Below are positions 47,633 through 58,559 of a DNA stretch of 64,000 nucleotides, piece after piece. Location: positions 35,742 to 99,741 of the forward strand of contig NZ_RHUM01000004.1 of the NCBI RefSeq assembly GCF_003937915.1. Reading direction: 5' to 3'. Within the stretch, counting starts at the first letter, position 1; every line of letters begins with the position of its first letter. The notes beneath the pieces were generated by a model. The model was not told the origin of the DNA. It did not search any database and was given only the letters and a program-made list of their open reading frames with translations. This DNA comes from Erwinia sp. 198 (lineage in GTDB: Bacteria; Pseudomonadota; Gammaproteobacteria; Enterobacterales; Enterobacteriaceae). Made by a program: the position numbers and the translations under genes.

Positions 47633-49081
47633 ATGAAGTTTATCATTAAATTATTCCCTGAAATCACCATCAAAAGCCAGTCTGTTCGCCTGCGTTTTAT
47701 CAAAATGTTAACCACGAACATTCGTAACGTATTGAAACAGTGCGACGAGACGCTGGCCGTGGTGCGCCACTGGGATCATATCGAAGTCCGTTCCAAAAAC
47801 GAAAGCCAGCGCGGCTATATTATTGATGAACTGTCGCGTATTCCCGGTATTCATCACGTGCTGGAAGTTGAAGAGCGCGGCTATACCGATCTGCACAACA
47901 TTTTTGAGCAGACGCTGGCGATGAACCGCGAGCGTATTGAAGGCAAAACCTTCTCCGTACGCGTAAAGCGTCGCGGCAAGCATGAGTTCAGCTCGCAGGA
48001 CGTTGAGCGCTATGTAGGCGGCGGGCTGAATCAGCACGTCCAGAGCGCGCAGGTCAAGCTGAACCATCCGCAGGTCACGGTCAACTTAGAGATTGAAGAC
48101 GATCGTCTGCTGCTGATCACCGGACGCTATGAAGGCATCGGCGGTTTCCCTATCGGCAGCCAGGAAGACGTACTGTCGCTGATCTCCGGCGGCTTCGACT
48201 CCGGCGTGTCCAGCTATATGCTGATGCGTCGCGGCTGCCGCGTGCACTACTGCTTCTTTAATCTTGGCGGCGCGGCGCATGAAATCGGCGTGCGTCAGGT
48301 GGCGCACTACCTGTGGAACCGCTTTGGCCGTTCGCACAAGGTGCGCTTCGTGGCCATCAACTTTGAGCCGGTGGTTGGCGAGATTCTGGAAAAAGTGGAC
48401 GACGGCCAGATGGGCGTGGTGCTGAAGCGCATGATGGTGCGCGCGGCCTCGACTATCGCCGAGCGCTACGGCGTGCAGGCACTGGTGACCGGCGAAGCGC
48501 TGGGCCAGGTTTCCAGCCAGACGCTGACTAATCTGCGGCTAATCGACAACGCTTCCGATACGCTGATCCTGCGTCCGCTGATTTCGCATGATAAAGAGCA
48601 CATCATCAAGCTGGCGCGCCATATCGGCACGGAAGATTTTGCCCGCACCATGCCGGAGTATTGCGGCGTGATCTCGAAAAGCCCAACGGTAAAAGCGGTA
48701 AAGGCGAAAATCGAGGCGGAAGAGCAGAACTTTGATTTTGCCGTGCTGGAGAAAGCTATCGAAGAAGCCACCAATGTCGATATCCGTCAGATTGCGGAAG
48801 AGACCGAGCAGGAAGTGGTGGAAGTCGAAACCGTGGTGTCGTTTGGCGACAACGACGTGGTGCTGGATATCCGCTCGCCTGACGAGCAGGATGACAAGCC
48901 GCTGGAGCTGGAAGGCGTAGAGGTAAAAGGCATGCCGTTCTATAAACTCAGCACCCAGTTCGGCGATCTCGATCAGAGCAAAACCTGGCTGCTTTACTGC
49001 GATCGGGGCGTAATGAGCCGTTTGCAGGCGCTCTATTTACATGAGCAGGGCTTTAAAAACGTGAAGGTTTACCGCCCGTAA
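47633..49081 (+). CDS. thiI: tRNA 4-thiouridine/thiazole sulfurtransferase ThiI
   Basis: ThiI passes sulfur from IscS to uridine 8 of tRNA and to ThiS for thiazole synthesis. The 482 residues (as in E. coli) contain an N-terminal ferredoxin-like and THUMP region (about 60-165), the PP-loop [13 protein letters not shown] in the adenylating domain, and a C-terminal rhodanese domain with the persulfide cysteine C456 in [13 protein letters not shown]. The rhodanese domain is typical for gammaproteobacterial ThiI. A terminator follows. Confidence 0.97.
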   Translation: MKFIIKLFPEITIKSQSVRLRFIKMLTTNIRNVLKQCDETLAVVRHWDHIEVRSKNESQRGYIIDELSRIPGIHHVLEVEERGYTDLHNIFEQTLAMNRERIEGKTFSVRVKRRGKHEFSSQDVERYVGGGLNQHVQSAQVKLNHPQVTVNLEIEDDRLLLITGRYEGIGGFPIGSQEDVLSLISGGFDSGVSSYMLMRRGCRVHYCFFNLGGAAHEIGVRQVAHYLWNRFGRSHKVRFVAINFEPVVGEILEKVDDGQMGVVLKRMMVRAASTIAERYGVQALVTGEALGQVSSQTLTNLRLIDNASDTLILRPLISHDKEHIIKLARHIGTEDFARTMPEYCGVISKSPTVKAVKAKIEAEEQNFDFAVLEKAIEEATNVDIRQIAEETEQEVVEVETVVSFGDNDVVLDIRSPDEQDDKPLELEGVEVKGMPFYKLSTQFGDLDQSKTWLLYCDRGVMSRLQALYLHEQGFKNVKVYRP

Positions 49082-49091
49082 GCGGAAAGGT

Positions 49092-49119
49092 AAAAGGCGC
49101 TGGCTTCAGCGCCTTTTTT
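49092..49119 (+). terminator. Rho-independent terminator after thiI
   Basis: AAAAGGCGCTG (49092-49102) pairs with CAGCGCCTTTT (49107-49117), with further T after it. Confidence 0.9.
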
Positions 49120-49242
49120 ATCTAACCTCGCTTTTGCTCGCGACAGGCTGCCGGCTAAAGCGCTGGCCTGGCTGCTTCTCAGTTGCCAGCAGGCCTTTTA
49201 CGTCGGCGACGCCGCTCAGGCGGGTAGCCGCGCCGGGCGGCT

Positions 49243-49842
49243 CTATTCCACCCACTCCCGGTAATCAAAAATACCTGCGGCCGGCACCAGCTGCTGCGCC
49301 ACCTCATGCGCTTTCTCTTTACCTGCCAACAGATCGATCAGCTTCAGGGCAAAATCGATTGCGGTGCCGGGCGCCTGGCTGGTGAGCAGATTGACACGGC
49401 GATCCCAGACCACGCGCTTATCCATCCACTGGCTTTCGGGAATGGTTTCCTTCAGGCCGGGAAAGCCGGTCATATTGGCAATCGGAAACAGCTTATGCGG
49501 TACCAGCACGGTGCCGGCCGCGGCGCAGATCGCCGCGACAATACGGCCGGACTGGTGAAACTGCCGCACCGTTTCCACCAGCAGCGGGCTGTCGCGAAAG
49601 GCTTCCGCGCCTTTCAGGCCGCCGGGCAGCACGATGGCGGCAAAATCGTTGTCGGCTACCTCAACCAGCGTGGCATCGGTTAACAGCCGTACGCCGCGCG
49701 AACAGCGGATTTCTTTGCTGCCGTCATCCGTTACGCTGGCGGTAGTGACCGTGAAACCGGCGCGCACCAGCAGATCGATAGTGGTAACGGCTTCGGTTTC
49801 TTCACTGCCAGGTGCCAGGCAAACCAGTACGCTCGCGCTCAT
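49243..49842 (-). CDS. yajL: DJ-1/PfpI family protein YajL
   Basis: YajL is the E. coli homologue of human DJ-1; it protects thiol proteins and has been described as a deglycase/chaperone, a point still debated. The 199 residues have the acidic E14-E15 pair in PGSEETEAV, the conserved [14 protein letters not shown] and the reactive nucleophile C106 in [16 protein letters not shown]. coli has proline where the second alanine after C106-AA stands here. It overlaps the end of panE by 41 bases, an arrangement that probably couples their translation. RBS sequences lie inside panE. Confidence 0.95.
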   Translation of the reverse strand: MSASVLVCLAPGSEETEAVTTIDLLVRAGFTVTTASVTDDGSKEIRCSRGVRLLTDATLVEVADNDFAAIVLPGGLKGAEAFRDSPLLVETVRQFHQSGRIVAAICAAAGTVLVPHKLFPIANMTGFPGLKETIPESQWMDKRVVWDRRVNLLTSQAPGTAIDFALKLIDLLAGKEKAHEVAQQLVPAAGIFDYREWVE

Positions 49843-50716
49843 AGTCTTGTTCCTTACGCTTAATCATTTCATAAAGTCGGCTGTTTTCCGGCGTGGCCAG
49901 ACCCTGCGCCCGCGCGCGCCGGATAACGTAGCCGGTAATATAGTCAATTTCCGTACGCCGCTGCGCGCGGATATCCTGCAGCATGGAAGAGGTATTGGCG
50001 GCGGTCGCGGTAATAATCTCTTTCACGTAGTCCAGCAGCGCCTCGCGAGAGGTATGTTCACCTTCACGCTCCATCACCATCGCTACTTCATCGCAGAGCA
50101 GGGCCACCTCCTGCGGATGGTTAAGCAGCTCGCCGTTGGTGCAGTCATACTGAACCGTCAGCGGGTTAATCACGCAGTTAACGGCCAGCTTTTGCCAGGC
50201 GGCGGAGGAGACATTGTTATGCCAGGCGACGTCCGGCAGCGCCTGCTGCAGTGTTTCTGCCAGCCTGCTGAGCATGGCGCCGTCCGCAGAAGTTGGGCCG
50301 ATATGGGTGATGCCGGAAGCAACATGGGTAACCATAGTGCCGTCGCGCTTTGCCGCATGGGTCGTGATCCCGCGCAGCAGCGGCTGCGTCAACATTTTAA
50401 GCTCGTCAAGCGTGCCCATACCATTATGCAGCAGCAGGATCGGGCAGGCTTCACGCAGAATGAACCGCAAATTTTTTACCGCTTCGGATACCTGCCAGGC
50501 TTTCAGCGTTACCAGCAGCAGGTCGCTTTCCGCTAAAAAAGCAGGGTCGTTGGCAATAAAGGTTTTGTTACTTATGTTGCCCTCAAGATCCACCACGTTG
50601 ACCAAGCAATAAGGCTGCGGTACCCGTAGCCATCCCTGCACCTCATTGCCCTGAGCGTCCAGCGCAGCCAGCCAGATCTGCCCTAAAGCGCCGCATCCCA
50701 ATACGGTAATCTTCAT
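49802..50716 (-). CDS. panE: 2-dehydropantoate 2-reductase
   Basis: PanE (ketopantoate reductase) uses NADPH to make pantoate for pantothenate and coenzyme A. The 304 residues have an N-terminal Rossmann fold with [13 protein letters not shown] (residues 3-15), LLVTLKAWQ and [12 protein letters not shown], and the helical C-terminal domain with the catalytic lysine in [17 protein letters not shown]. It is upstream of yajL on the same strand and divergent from yajQ, the E. coli order. Confidence 0.96.
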   Translation of the reverse strand: MKITVLGCGALGQIWLAALDAQGNEVQGWLRVPQPYCLVNVVDLEGNISNKTFIANDPAFLAESDLLLVTLKAWQVSEAVKNLRFILREACPILLLHNGMGTLDELKMLTQPLLRGITTHAAKRDGTMVTHVASGITHIGPTSADGAMLSRLAETLQQALPDVAWHNNVSSAAWQKLAVNCVINPLTVQYDCTNGELLNHPQEVALLCDEVAMVMEREGEHTSREALLDYVKEIITATAANTSSMLQDIRAQRRTEIDYITGYVIRRARAQGLATPENSRLYEMIKRKEQDYERERTGLPGTWQ

Positions 50717-50866
50717 TCTTCCTCTCCGCAGCGGGTTGGATTAATTCTGCCGGGCCGAAGGCCGCGCTGGCAGAGCTATTCTTATTATAGCTTTCCATGC
50801 CGATGGTTTTTTTACTGATGCTAAGTGGGTATTATGCCTGTCACAACAGAATCAGGAGAAAAAATC

Positions 50867-51358
50867 ATGCCATCATTCGATATCGTATCTGAAATCGACC
50901 TGCAGGAAGTGCGCAACGCCGTTGAAAACGCCAATCGTGAAATTTCCACCCGTTTCGATTTTCGCAACGTGACGGCCAGCTATGAGCTGAACGAGAAAAA
51001 CGAAACGATTAAGGTGCTGAGCGAGTCTGATTTTCAGGTGAAGCAGCTGGTGGACATTCTGCGCGAGAAACTGCTCAAGCGCAGTATTGAAGGCGGCGCG
51101 CTGGAAGTGCCGGAGGAAATTGAGCACAGCGGCAAAAGCTGGAGCGTGGAAGTCAAACTGAAAAAAGGCATCCCGTCCGACGTGGCGAAAAAAATCGTTA
51201 AGCTGATCAAAGACAGCAAGCTGAAAGTGCAGTCTCAGGTGCAGGGTGAAGAAGTCCGCGTGACCGGTAAGTCCCGTGACGATCTGCAGGGAGCGATGGC
51301 GCTGGTGCGTGGCGGCGACCTGGGGCAGCCTTTCCAGTTTAAAAACTTCCGCGATTAA
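50867..51358 (+). CDS. yajQ: Nucleotide-binding protein YajQ (UPF0234)
   Basis: A 163-residue protein of the YajQ family, which has two ferredoxin-like RNA-recognition folds; relatives bind nucleotides and cyclic di-GMP in some bacteria. The start [22 protein letters not shown] and the segments [22 protein letters not shown] and [20 protein letters not shown] end are typical. ATG 50867 with CAGGAG gives the E. coli length; the frame is open back to 50825. A terminator follows. Confidence 0.95.
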   Translation: MPSFDIVSEIDLQEVRNAVENANREISTRFDFRNVTASYELNEKNETIKVLSESDFQVKQLVDILREKLLKRSIEGGALEVPEEIEHSGKSWSVEVKLKKGIPSDVAKKIVKLIKDSKLKVQSQVQGEEVRVTGKSRDDLQGAMALVRGGDLGQPFQFKNFRD

Positions 51359-51362
51359 TGAT

Positions 51363-51386
51363 AAAAGGGCGATGCGTCGCCCTTTT
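51363..51386 (+). terminator. Rho-independent terminator after yajQ
   Basis: AAAAGGGCGA (51363-51372) pairs with TCGCCCTTTT (51377-51386) around TGCG. Confidence 0.9.
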
Positions 51387-51520
51387 ATTCAATTTTCCCC
51401 GCCTCCGCCAGACGTTGGTCATCGTAAAGGTTTTATCGCGGCATGACGCAGCCCGGCAAAGAGGGGAGGGCGGGATGCGAGGCAGGACATAATGGGGCGA
51501 CAGACCCCATCAACAGGTAA

Positions 51521-52885
51521 TCAGCAGCTGCCGACCAGCGCTTCCAGCTCCGGGCGATTGGTGACTTTGCTGTCAATCTTCACGTAGGCGCTTCGCTCTT
51601 CCGGGACGATAAAGACGGCGGCTACGCCAGGCTGCGCCCTCAGGCGTTTTTCCAGCGCGGCAGTGTCGGTAATATCATCATGCAGTACGATACGCAGGCT
51701 GCTGACGTACGGCGGCTCCTGCATGGTGCAGCTCACCAGCAGCCAGACTACGGCGATAATAGCGCCGACCACAAAGACGGTGGACGCATCAAAGTGGCCA
51801 TATAGCCAGCCGCCCAGGCTACCGCCGATCGCCACGCCGATAAACTGGCTGGTGGAGTAGACGCCCATCGCGGTGCCCTTGTAGCCCGGTGGCGATTCTT
51901 TACTGACCAGCGAAGGCAAAATCGCCTCCATCAGGTTAAAGCCGATAAAGAACAGCTGCACCCCCAAAACCTGCGTCCAGAAGTGGTTGCCCGCGCCCCA
52001 GAGCACGATTTCTGCGATCAGGATAATCGCCACGCAGGCGATAAACACCCGCTTCATCTGGCGCTTCACTTCCGCATAGATAATAAACGGGATCACGCCG
52101 CAGAAAGCGATCAGCATGGTGACCAGATAGACTTTCCAGTGCTGTTCTGCCGGGAATCCAGCCTGCTCGAACTCGCCGGGCAGCGCCACGAAGCTGGACA
52201 TCAGCAGAATGTGCAGGCACATAATGCCGAAGTTCAGCTTGACCAGGCGGCTGTTGGCCAGCACCGCGCGAAAGCTGCCCTTAACGATGCCGGATTCGCG
52301 GTTAAGCATATGGTTAGAGGCAGAAGGCACCACCAGCAGCGTGATCGCAATGCCGCTGGACGCCAGCAGCGCAATCATCCAGAACAGCGCATGCAGACCA
52401 AGCGCATGGGTGACAATCGGCCCAAGCACCATCGCAATCGCAAAGGTGACGCCGAAGCTGATACCGATAAAGGCCATCGCTTTGGTGCGGTTCTGCTCGC
52501 GCGTCAGGTCGGAAAGCAGGGCCATTACCGCCGCCGCAATCGCGCCGGAACCCTGTAAAGCACGACCCAGGATCACGCCCCAAATAGAGTTGGTGCTGGC
52601 GGCAATCACGCTGCCGAGCACGAAAATTAGGAGTCCGCCGACGATCAGCGGCTTGCGGCCGATACGGTCGGAGAGCAGTCCAAAAGGAATTTGAAACACG
52701 GCCTGCGCCAAACCATAGATGCCGATAGCAAGGCCTATCAGCGCTTCGCTGGCTCCCTGTAATGCCATGCCGTAAGTGGTCAGGACGGGCAGAACCATAA
52801 ACATGCCCAGCATACGCAGGGAGAATACCGTTCCCAAACCCCATGTCGCACGCAGTTCGACCGGAGTCATTTTATTATCGTTCAT
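51521..52885 (-). CDS. yajR: MFS transporter YajR
   Basis: A 454-residue drug:proton antiporter of the major facilitator superfamily with twelve membrane segments and a C-terminal cytoplasmic domain (about residues 390-454) of ferredoxin-like fold, the YAM domain, seen as SLRIVLHDDITDTAALEKRL and AAVFIVPEERSAYVKID. Motif A of the family is present as PFGLLSDRIGRKP. The physiological substrate is unknown. Length and order match E. coli, with the cyo operon behind it on the same strand but separated by a terminator. Confidence 0.94.
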   Translation of the reverse strand: MNDNKMTPVELRATWGLGTVFSLRMLGMFMVLPVLTTYGMALQGASEALIGLAIGIYGLAQAVFQIPFGLLSDRIGRKPLIVGGLLIFVLGSVIAASTNSIWGVILGRALQGSGAIAAAVMALLSDLTREQNRTKAMAFIGISFGVTFAIAMVLGPIVTHALGLHALFWMIALLASSGIAITLLVVPSASNHMLNRESGIVKGSFRAVLANSRLVKLNFGIMCLHILLMSSFVALPGEFEQAGFPAEQHWKVYLVTMLIAFCGVIPFIIYAEVKRQMKRVFIACVAIILIAEIVLWGAGNHFWTQVLGVQLFFIGFNLMEAILPSLVSKESPPGYKGTAMGVYSTSQFIGVAIGGSLGGWLYGHFDASTVFVVGAIIAVVWLLVSCTMQEPPYVSSLRIVLHDDITDTAALEKRLRAQPGVAAVFIVPEERSAYVKIDSKVTNRPELEALVGSC

Positions 52886-52973
52886 TACTACCTCAGTTTA
52901 TCTGGTGAGCATATTTTAAGGCGTAGGGAAAGGTGGGTAAAATTATTATTAACGAGAAGTGGTAACAAAAAGA

Positions 52974-52996
52974 AAGGGCGCGATAATCGCGCCCTT
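52974..52996 (-). terminator. Terminator of the cyo operon
   Basis: AAGGGCGCGA (52974-52983) and TCGCGCCCTT (52987-52996) form the stem, followed on the minus strand by TCTTTTTG. It lies 15 bases after the cyoE stop. Confidence 0.88.
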
Positions 52997-53011
52997 CGGA
53001 GGAGGTGGAAG

Positions 53012-53902
53012 TTACCAGACGTAAGTCAGTAAATCCTTTGAGGCCGGCGTCATAAAGTCGACCGACATCATCACGCTTAGCGCGGTGATGGCGACGATGG
53101 AGAAAACGAACAGCTTGCGTGCCCAGACGCGATCGTTCTGCGTCTTGTAGCCCGAAAGCGCCATTCCCAGCCACCATACGCTCACGGCGGCGGCGACCAC
53201 CAGATATTTGTAGCCCGCGTAGCCCACCAGCGTCAGCATCAGTGTCGCAACCATAAACGCCAGGATGTACAGCGTGATATGGTTTTTCGCCACCGAAATG
53301 CCTTTTACCACCGGCAGAACCGGGATATTCGCTGCCTGGTAATCTTTAAAGCGGAAGATAGCAATCGCATAGGAATGCGGCATCTGCCACAGGCTAAAGA
53401 TAGCCAGCAGGATCAGCGCGCCAGCGTCGAACTGGTTGCTGACGGCACAGTAGCCGATAACCGGCGGCGCAGCGCCGGAAAGGCTACCAATCAGCGTGCC
53501 GTAGACGGATTTACGCTTCATATAGAGGCTGTAAATACCGACGTAAACCACAAAGCCCATCACCGCCAGCCACATGGCCAGCGGGTTTGCTCCGAGATAC
53601 AGCAACGCGAATCCAGCAATACCCAGAACGGTTGCATAAACCAGAGAGACTGTCGGAGAAATGAGGCCTTTTACCAGCACACGGTTTCTGGTTCTCTCCA
53701 TTTTTACGTCGATGTCGCGGTCAATAAAGTTGTTATAAACACAACCCGATGCGACCACCAGCGAGACGCCGACTAAGGTGGTGAGAAACAGGGAATAGTC
53801 AATGCTGCCTTTAGAAGCCAGCAGAAATCCCCCGATGACAGAAATTAAATTCCCGAAAATAATTCCTGGTTTCGTTACTTGCAGGTATTGCTTAATCATC
53901 AC
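53012..53902 (-). CDS. cyoE: Heme O synthase (protoheme IX farnesyltransferase)
   Basis: CyoE adds a farnesyl group to heme b and forms heme O for the binuclear centre of cytochrome bo3. The 296-residue membrane protein of the UbiA family has the aspartate-rich [18 protein letters not shown] in the first loop and a second polar loop, [19 protein letters not shown]. Several hydrophobic segments cover the rest. It is the last gene of cyoABCDE; the farnesyl diphosphate comes from IspA encoded 6 kb away. Confidence 0.97.
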   Translation of the reverse strand: MMIKQYLQVTKPGIIFGNLISVIGGFLLASKGSIDYSLFLTTLVGVSLVVASGCVYNNFIDRDIDVKMERTRNRVLVKGLISPTVSLVYATVLGIAGFALLYLGANPLAMWLAVMGFVVYVGIYSLYMKRKSVYGTLIGSLSGAAPPVIGYCAVSNQFDAGALILLAIFSLWQMPHSYAIAIFRFKDYQAANIPVLPVVKGISVAKNHITLYILAFMVATLMLTLVGYAGYKYLVVAAAVSVWWLGMALSGYKTQNDRVWARKLFVFSIVAITALSVMMSVDFMTPASKDLLTYVW

Positions 53903-53912
53903 AGGCGACTCT

Positions 53913-54242
53913 TTAACGGACCATCATGTTGTAATTGAGGTTCCACATAATCCATATAGAGCCCACTACGACAATCAGAATGATGACGGCGGAAAAGACT
54001 ATCGCCACCAGATTCCAACGCTGATCGGTAGACGTGCTGAGGTGCAGGAAGTAATAAAGATGCACCAGCACCTGTACCACGGCTGCAATCACCACCACGG
54101 CCAGCATCGTCGTTTTAGACGCGCCGCCTTCCATGACGATCCAGAATGGAATCGCAGTCAGAATGATCGACAGAATAAAGCCGATCATATAAGTCTTCAC
54201 GTTACCGTGCGAGGTACCATGATCGCTTAATGTCTTGCTCAT
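53913..54242 (-). CDS. cyoD: Cytochrome bo3 ubiquinol oxidase subunit IV
   Basis: The smallest subunit of the bo3 oxidase, 109 residues and three membrane segments as in E. coli; it assists assembly of the CuB site. [18 protein letters not shown] begins the first segment and [16 protein letters not shown] ends the protein. ATG 54242 shares its A with the last base of the cyoC stop (TAATG), which shows coupled translation and rules out the longer frame from 54323. Confidence 0.97.
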   Translation of the reverse strand: MSKTLSDHGTSHGNVKTYMIGFILSIILTAIPFWIVMEGGASKTTMLAVVVIAAVVQVLVHLYYFLHLSTSTDQRWNLVAIVFSAVIILIVVVGSIWIMWNLNYNMMVR

Positions 54243-54856
54243 TACATGGCCCCCAGCAGATAAACAATGGTAAATACGCAGATCCAGACAACGTCCAGGA
54301 AGTGCCAGAACATGCTCAGGCACATCACGCGGGTATGGTTGGTGGAGGTCAGGCCCTTAGTGGCAACCTGATACATCAGCACCAGCATCCAGATCAGACC
54401 TGAAGTCACGTGCAGACCGTGCGTACCTACCAGCGTGAAGAACGCCGACAGGAAGCCGCTGCGCTGCGGACCAAAGCCTTCGGTAATCAGGTGATGGAAC
54501 TCATAGATTTCCATCCCGATAAAGCCGAGACCAAACAGGAAGGTCAGGCCCAGCCAGCCGAGAACGGCAGACTTAGACCCTTTTTCCATGCTGATAACGG
54601 CAAAGCCGTAGGTAATGGAGCTGAACAGCAGCAGGGCGGTTTCAACCAGAACAAACGGTAATTCAAAAATATCTTTCCCTGACGGGCCGCCAGCGGTGTT
54701 GTTGACCATAACAGCATAGGTCGCAAACAGCGTGGCGAAGATGATGCAGTCGCTCATCAGGTAGATCCAGAAGCCAAACAGCTTATTGGCTCCTGCATCG
54801 TGATGCCCATGCTCCGCATGGGCGTCGTGGTGCTTAGTCAGAGTTTCAGTTGACAT
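54242..54856 (-). CDS. cyoC: Cytochrome bo3 ubiquinol oxidase subunit III
   Basis: Subunit III of the heme-copper oxidase, 204 residues with five membrane segments, as in E. coli. [43 protein letters not shown] and [19 protein letters not shown] are the family segments; the last contains the conserved HGLHV. Its start overlaps the end of cyoB by 11 bases. Confidence 0.97.
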   Translation of the reverse strand: MSTETLTKHHDAHAEHGHHDAGANKLFGFWIYLMSDCIIFATLFATYAVMVNNTAGGPSGKDIFELPFVLVETALLLFSSITYGFAVISMEKGSKSAVLGWLGLTFLFGLGFIGMEIYEFHHLITEGFGPQRSGFLSAFFTLVGTHGLHVTSGLIWMLVLMYQVATKGLTSTNHTRVMCLSMFWHFLDVVWICVFTIVYLLGAM

Positions 54857-56837
54857 TTTTCAGACCTGCTTTGCTAATTTCGTCAAAGTGCTGATTCTCG
54901 ATTTTTTCGATCTCGGCAACGGGAACGTAGTAATCCACGTCATCGTCGAAGCTCTTGATAATCCAGGTAAGGATCATGCCGAGGAAGGTGAGACCAGCCA
55001 GCCACCAGATGTGCCAGATAGCGGCAAAACCAAACACCATGCTGAACAGACCGATGATCAGACCCGCGCCGCTGTTTTTCGGCATGTGGATCTCTTCATA
55101 CTTAGCAGGACGTTTGTACGCTTCGCCTTTCTCTTTCATTTCCCAGAACGCATCGCGCTCGTGGATAACGGGCACTTCAGCAAAGTTGTAGAACGGTGGT
55201 GGTGAAGAGGTTGCCCACTCCAGCGTACGACCGCCCCACGGGTCACCGGTCAGGTCGCGCAGCTGCTCGCGGTCGCGTACAGATACCCAGAACTGAGTAA
55301 GCTGGCACAGCACGCCACAAGCGATCAGCGCAGCACCGACTGCCGCAACCACCAGCAGAGTATGGAACTGTGGATCGATATTCTGACTCAGACGACGGGT
55401 CATCCCCATGAAGCCCAGCGCGTACAGCGGCATAAAGGCAACGAAGAAACCGATGATCCAGAACCAGAAGGCGCGGATACCCCATTTTTCATTCAGGCAG
55501 AAGCCGAACGCTTTCGGGAACCAGTAAGTCACGCCAGCAAAGCAACCGAATACCACACCACCGATAATAACGTTATGGAAGTGGGCAATCAGGAACAGAC
55601 TGTTGTGCAGAACGAAGTCAGCACCCGGCACCGCCAGCAGAACACCGGTCATACCACCGACAGAGAAGGTGACCAAGAAGCCTACGGTCCACAGCATGGC
55701 AGAGTGCATCTGAATGCGGCCCTGGTACATGGTGAACAGCCAGTTGAAGATCTTAACACCGGTCGGGATGGCGATGATCATCGTCATAATACCGAAGAAG
55801 GCGTTAACGTTCGCACCGGCACCCATCGTAAAGAAGTGGTGCAGCCACACGATGAAGGAAAGGACGGTGATAACAACCGTTGCCCAAACCAGCGAGGTGT
55901 AACCGAACAGGCGTTTTTTCGAGAAGGTTGCGACCACTTCGGAGAACACGCCGAAGACAGGCAGAACCAGGATATATACTTCCGGATGTCCCCAGACCCA
56001 AATCAGGTTGACGTACATCATCATGTTGCCGCCCATTTCGTTGGTAAAGAAATGGAAGCCCAGATAACGGTCAAGGGTCAGCAGCGCCAGCGTCACGGTC
56101 AGAACCGGGAAGGAGACGATGATCAGCACGTTAGTACACAGGGATGCCCAGGTGAACACAGGCATTTTGAACATGGTCATGCCCGGTGCACGCATTCTCA
56201 GGATAGTAACGAAGAAGTTAATACCTGTTAATGTCGTCCCGATACCGGAGAGCTGTAGACTCCAGATCCAGTAGTCGACCCCGACCCCCGGACTGTATTC
56301 CGCGCCGGAAAGCGGTGGATAAGCCAGCCAGCCGGTCTGAGCAAATTCGCCCACGCCCAGTGACAGGTTAACCAGCACCACGCCCACAGCCGTGAACCAG
56401 AAGCTCAGGTTGTTCAGGAACGGGAAGGCCACGTCGCGCGCGCCGATCTGCAAAGGAACAGCAATGTTCATCAGACCGATAACGAACGGCATTGCTACGA
56501 AGAAGATCATGATCACGCCGTGAGCGGTGAAGATCTGGTCGTAGTGATGAGGCGGCAGGAAGCCTGGATCGCCCATCGAGGCCATCACCTGCTGGCTACG
56601 CATCATGACCGCATCGGCAAAGCCGCGCAGCAGCATGACGAAAGCCACGATGATATACATGATACCCAGTTTTTTATGGTCGACTGACGTCAGCCATTCA
56701 GACCACAGGTATTGCCACTTACCGAAGTAAGTGATTGCTCCAGCAACAGCCAGACCACCAAGAATGATGGCGGCAACCGTAACCATGATAATCGGCTCAT
56801 GGTACGGAACAGCATCAAGGGTTAATTTTCCCAACAT
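54846..56837 (-). CDS. cyoB: Cytochrome bo3 ubiquinol oxidase subunit I
   Basis: The catalytic subunit, 663 residues and about fifteen membrane segments. It holds low-spin heme b, high-spin heme o3 and CuB, oxidises ubiquinol and pumps protons while reducing oxygen. The heme b ligand is in [16 protein letters not shown]; the CuB region is [19 protein letters not shown], with the cross-linked His-Glu-Val-Tyr, and WLHHFFTMG; and the heme ligands are in [17 protein letters not shown]. It lies 4 bases after cyoA. Confidence 0.98.
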   Translation of the reverse strand: MLGKLTLDAVPYHEPIIMVTVAAIILGGLAVAGAITYFGKWQYLWSEWLTSVDHKKLGIMYIIVAFVMLLRGFADAVMMRSQQVMASMGDPGFLPPHHYDQIFTAHGVIMIFFVAMPFVIGLMNIAVPLQIGARDVAFPFLNNLSFWFTAVGVVLVNLSLGVGEFAQTGWLAYPPLSGAEYSPGVGVDYWIWSLQLSGIGTTLTGINFFVTILRMRAPGMTMFKMPVFTWASLCTNVLIIVSFPVLTVTLALLTLDRYLGFHFFTNEMGGNMMMYVNLIWVWGHPEVYILVLPVFGVFSEVVATFSKKRLFGYTSLVWATVVITVLSFIVWLHHFFTMGAGANVNAFFGIMTMIIAIPTGVKIFNWLFTMYQGRIQMHSAMLWTVGFLVTFSVGGMTGVLLAVPGADFVLHNSLFLIAHFHNVIIGGVVFGCFAGVTYWFPKAFGFCLNEKWGIRAFWFWIIGFFVAFMPLYALGFMGMTRRLSQNIDPQFHTLLVVAAVGAALIACGVLCQLTQFWVSVRDREQLRDLTGDPWGGRTLEWATSSPPPFYNFAEVPVIHERDAFWEMKEKGEAYKRPAKYEEIHMPKNSGAGLIIGLFSMVFGFAAIWHIWWLAGLTFLGMILTWIIKSFDDDVDYYVPVAEIEKIENQHFDEISKAGLKNVN

Positions 56838-56841
56838 CGTA

Positions 56842-57771
56842 TTATTCCTCGGCTCCCGCGTGAGAGGCGTCGTTCATGTCCATGCCTTCATGCTCAGAGG
56901 ACATAGCCATATTCCCGTGGTTCATCTTGAATTTGCCAATAACCTGCTTGAACAAATCAGGATTCGCCGTAGAGAAGAACTCCACCGGATGGTTTTCGCT
57001 TGGCGCTGCCAGTTTCTCGAAATCATCCATGGTCATCAGCTGGTTAGAAGACTCTTTCGCTTTCGCTACCCACTGATCGAATGCTGCATTATCAGGTGTG
57101 GCGATAGCTTTGAACTTCATGCCGGAGAAGCCGCGACCGCTGAAGTTAGAGGAGATACCGTCAAACGTGCCGGCTTCATTCGCGATCAGGTTCAGCTGAG
57201 TCTGCATACCCGCCATAGCGTAAATCTGGCTACCGAGGGTAGGAATGAAGAAGGAGTTCATCACGGAGTTCGAAGTGATCTTAAAGGTCACTGGCGTGTT
57301 GGCCGGGAAAGCAATCTGGTTAACGGTTGCAATACCCTGTTCAGGGTAAATAAACAGCCATTTCCAGTCCAGCGCCACCACATCAATCTCAATGGGTTTC
57401 ACGTTGGAAGCCAACGGTTTGCTTGGTTCCAGCGCGTGGGTTGATTTCCACGTCAGGACGCCAAGGAAGAGAATGATAAGGATGGGCACAGTCCACACTA
57501 CGGCTTCCACTTTATTCGAGTGTGACCAGTTTGGACTGTATTTTGCTTCGGTATTCGATGCCCGATACTTCCAGGCGAATACCACGGCCATCAGGACTGC
57601 GGGAATAACGACGATCATCATCAAGCCGAAGGCTGTCAGTATCAGCGAACGTTGCTCCATTGCAACCTGTCCTTTGGGACTCAACAATGCACTATCACAG
57701 CCACTTAACAATACAGTGCCTGCGATTAATGACAGAATCCCCAAACTTTTATTGTATTTCCTGAGTCTCAT
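56842..57771 (-). CDS. cyoA: Cytochrome bo3 ubiquinol oxidase subunit II
   Basis: The lipid-anchored subunit II, 309 residues (E. coli 315). The lipobox LLSGC gives a lipoprotein, two membrane helices follow, then a periplasmic cupredoxin-fold domain lacking the CuA ligands, as in all quinol oxidases ([28 protein letters not shown]). A methionine- and histidine-rich tail, [18 protein letters not shown], ends the protein. It is the first gene of the cyoABCDE operon; the expression signals lie in the unusually long upstream gap. Confidence 0.97.
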   Translation of the reverse strand: MRLRKYNKSLGILSLIAGTVLLSGCDSALLSPKGQVAMEQRSLILTAFGLMMIVVIPAVLMAVVFAWKYRASNTEAKYSPNWSHSNKVEAVVWTVPILIILFLGVLTWKSTHALEPSKPLASNVKPIEIDVVALDWKWLFIYPEQGIATVNQIAFPANTPVTFKITSNSVMNSFFIPTLGSQIYAMAGMQTQLNLIANEAGTFDGISSNFSGRGFSGMKFKAIATPDNAAFDQWVAKAKESSNQLMTMDDFEKLAAPSENHPVEFFSTANPDLFKQVIGKFKMNHGNMAMSSEHEGMDMNDASHAGAEE

Positions 57772-58559
57772 TTAACGACCTCAATGACAAGGGCTCTATT
57801 GTCGTTTAAGTGTGGCGGCATTTTACGGGAACGTTTCAGTACTGTAAACCAGCAACAGCTTGTGTCAGCGAGGTGTTGACACCTTTTGCAAACACTGTCA
57901 CACATGTTTCGGAGGGTGACAAAATATGAATAATAGCAGGGCTTTGGGGGTGATATAACAAAAACCGATGGAAAATCCCCTTCAGAAAACAGGGTCGCTA
58001 TAAACAGCGAAATTGGTACTCAATTATTTAACATAGTTGTAGCATTTGATCTATGTCAAATAAACAAAAATAGTTTCGCAGCGGTTGTGTTTTCTCGTTT
58101 TATTGTAAATGTAAAGACGAGAATCTTTAGGAAATAACGGACGAGACAAAATAAGCGCAACGGTGGAATTGTTAAAAAATGATTAAATTACCTGCACCAC
58201 TGTCGCTATTTACAGCGAAAAAAAAGGGTGTTTGTTACGTTGCTGTTAGCTTATTTTCTGCTATGGGCGATAAATAATAGCCTTAAAGAGTATATATAAC
58301 AGCGATGCTAATGTATTGGGGCTATTTCAACCCTGACCCGCTATAAAAAGATGGCACTGAGTTTGCCTTAAATCGGGTACGGTCTGCATCCGCTTTCTCT
58401 GGTGGATGCGCCTGTTACGTGAGGCTTATCACACTATTCACGCTGGTTATCAATTGTGGTTGACAATATCAAACGCATATCAACGAATGAAGCACAGCAC
58501 AGCCCGAATAGCCAGGTGACAACAGGAATTGCCGTCCGCTAGCCGGACGGCAAATGACC
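57772..58559. other. 788-base region upstream of cyoA with few recognisable signals
   Basis: No gene of normal size is present. An FNR-like site (58046-58059) is the clearest regulatory mark. On the plus strand two tiny ORFs occur: 57926-57958 (11 codons with stop, GGAGGG 9 bases before the ATG) and 58305-58346 (14 codons with stop, poor ribosome site). A hairpin GCATCCGC/GTGGATGC lies at 58386-58409. GCCGTCCG (58531-58538) and CGGACGGC (58544-58551) form a stem after the ampG stop, a likely weak terminator. Confidence 0.5.
58046..58059. promoter_or_regulatory. FNR-like site upstream of the cyo operon
   Basis: TTGAT-CTAT-GTCAA matches the FNR consensus TTGAT-N4-ATCAA with one mismatch. In E. 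coli FNR and ArcA repress cyo when oxygen is low. The site is about 275 bases before the cyoA start, so its link to the cyo promoter depends on a long leader. Confidence 0.65.
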
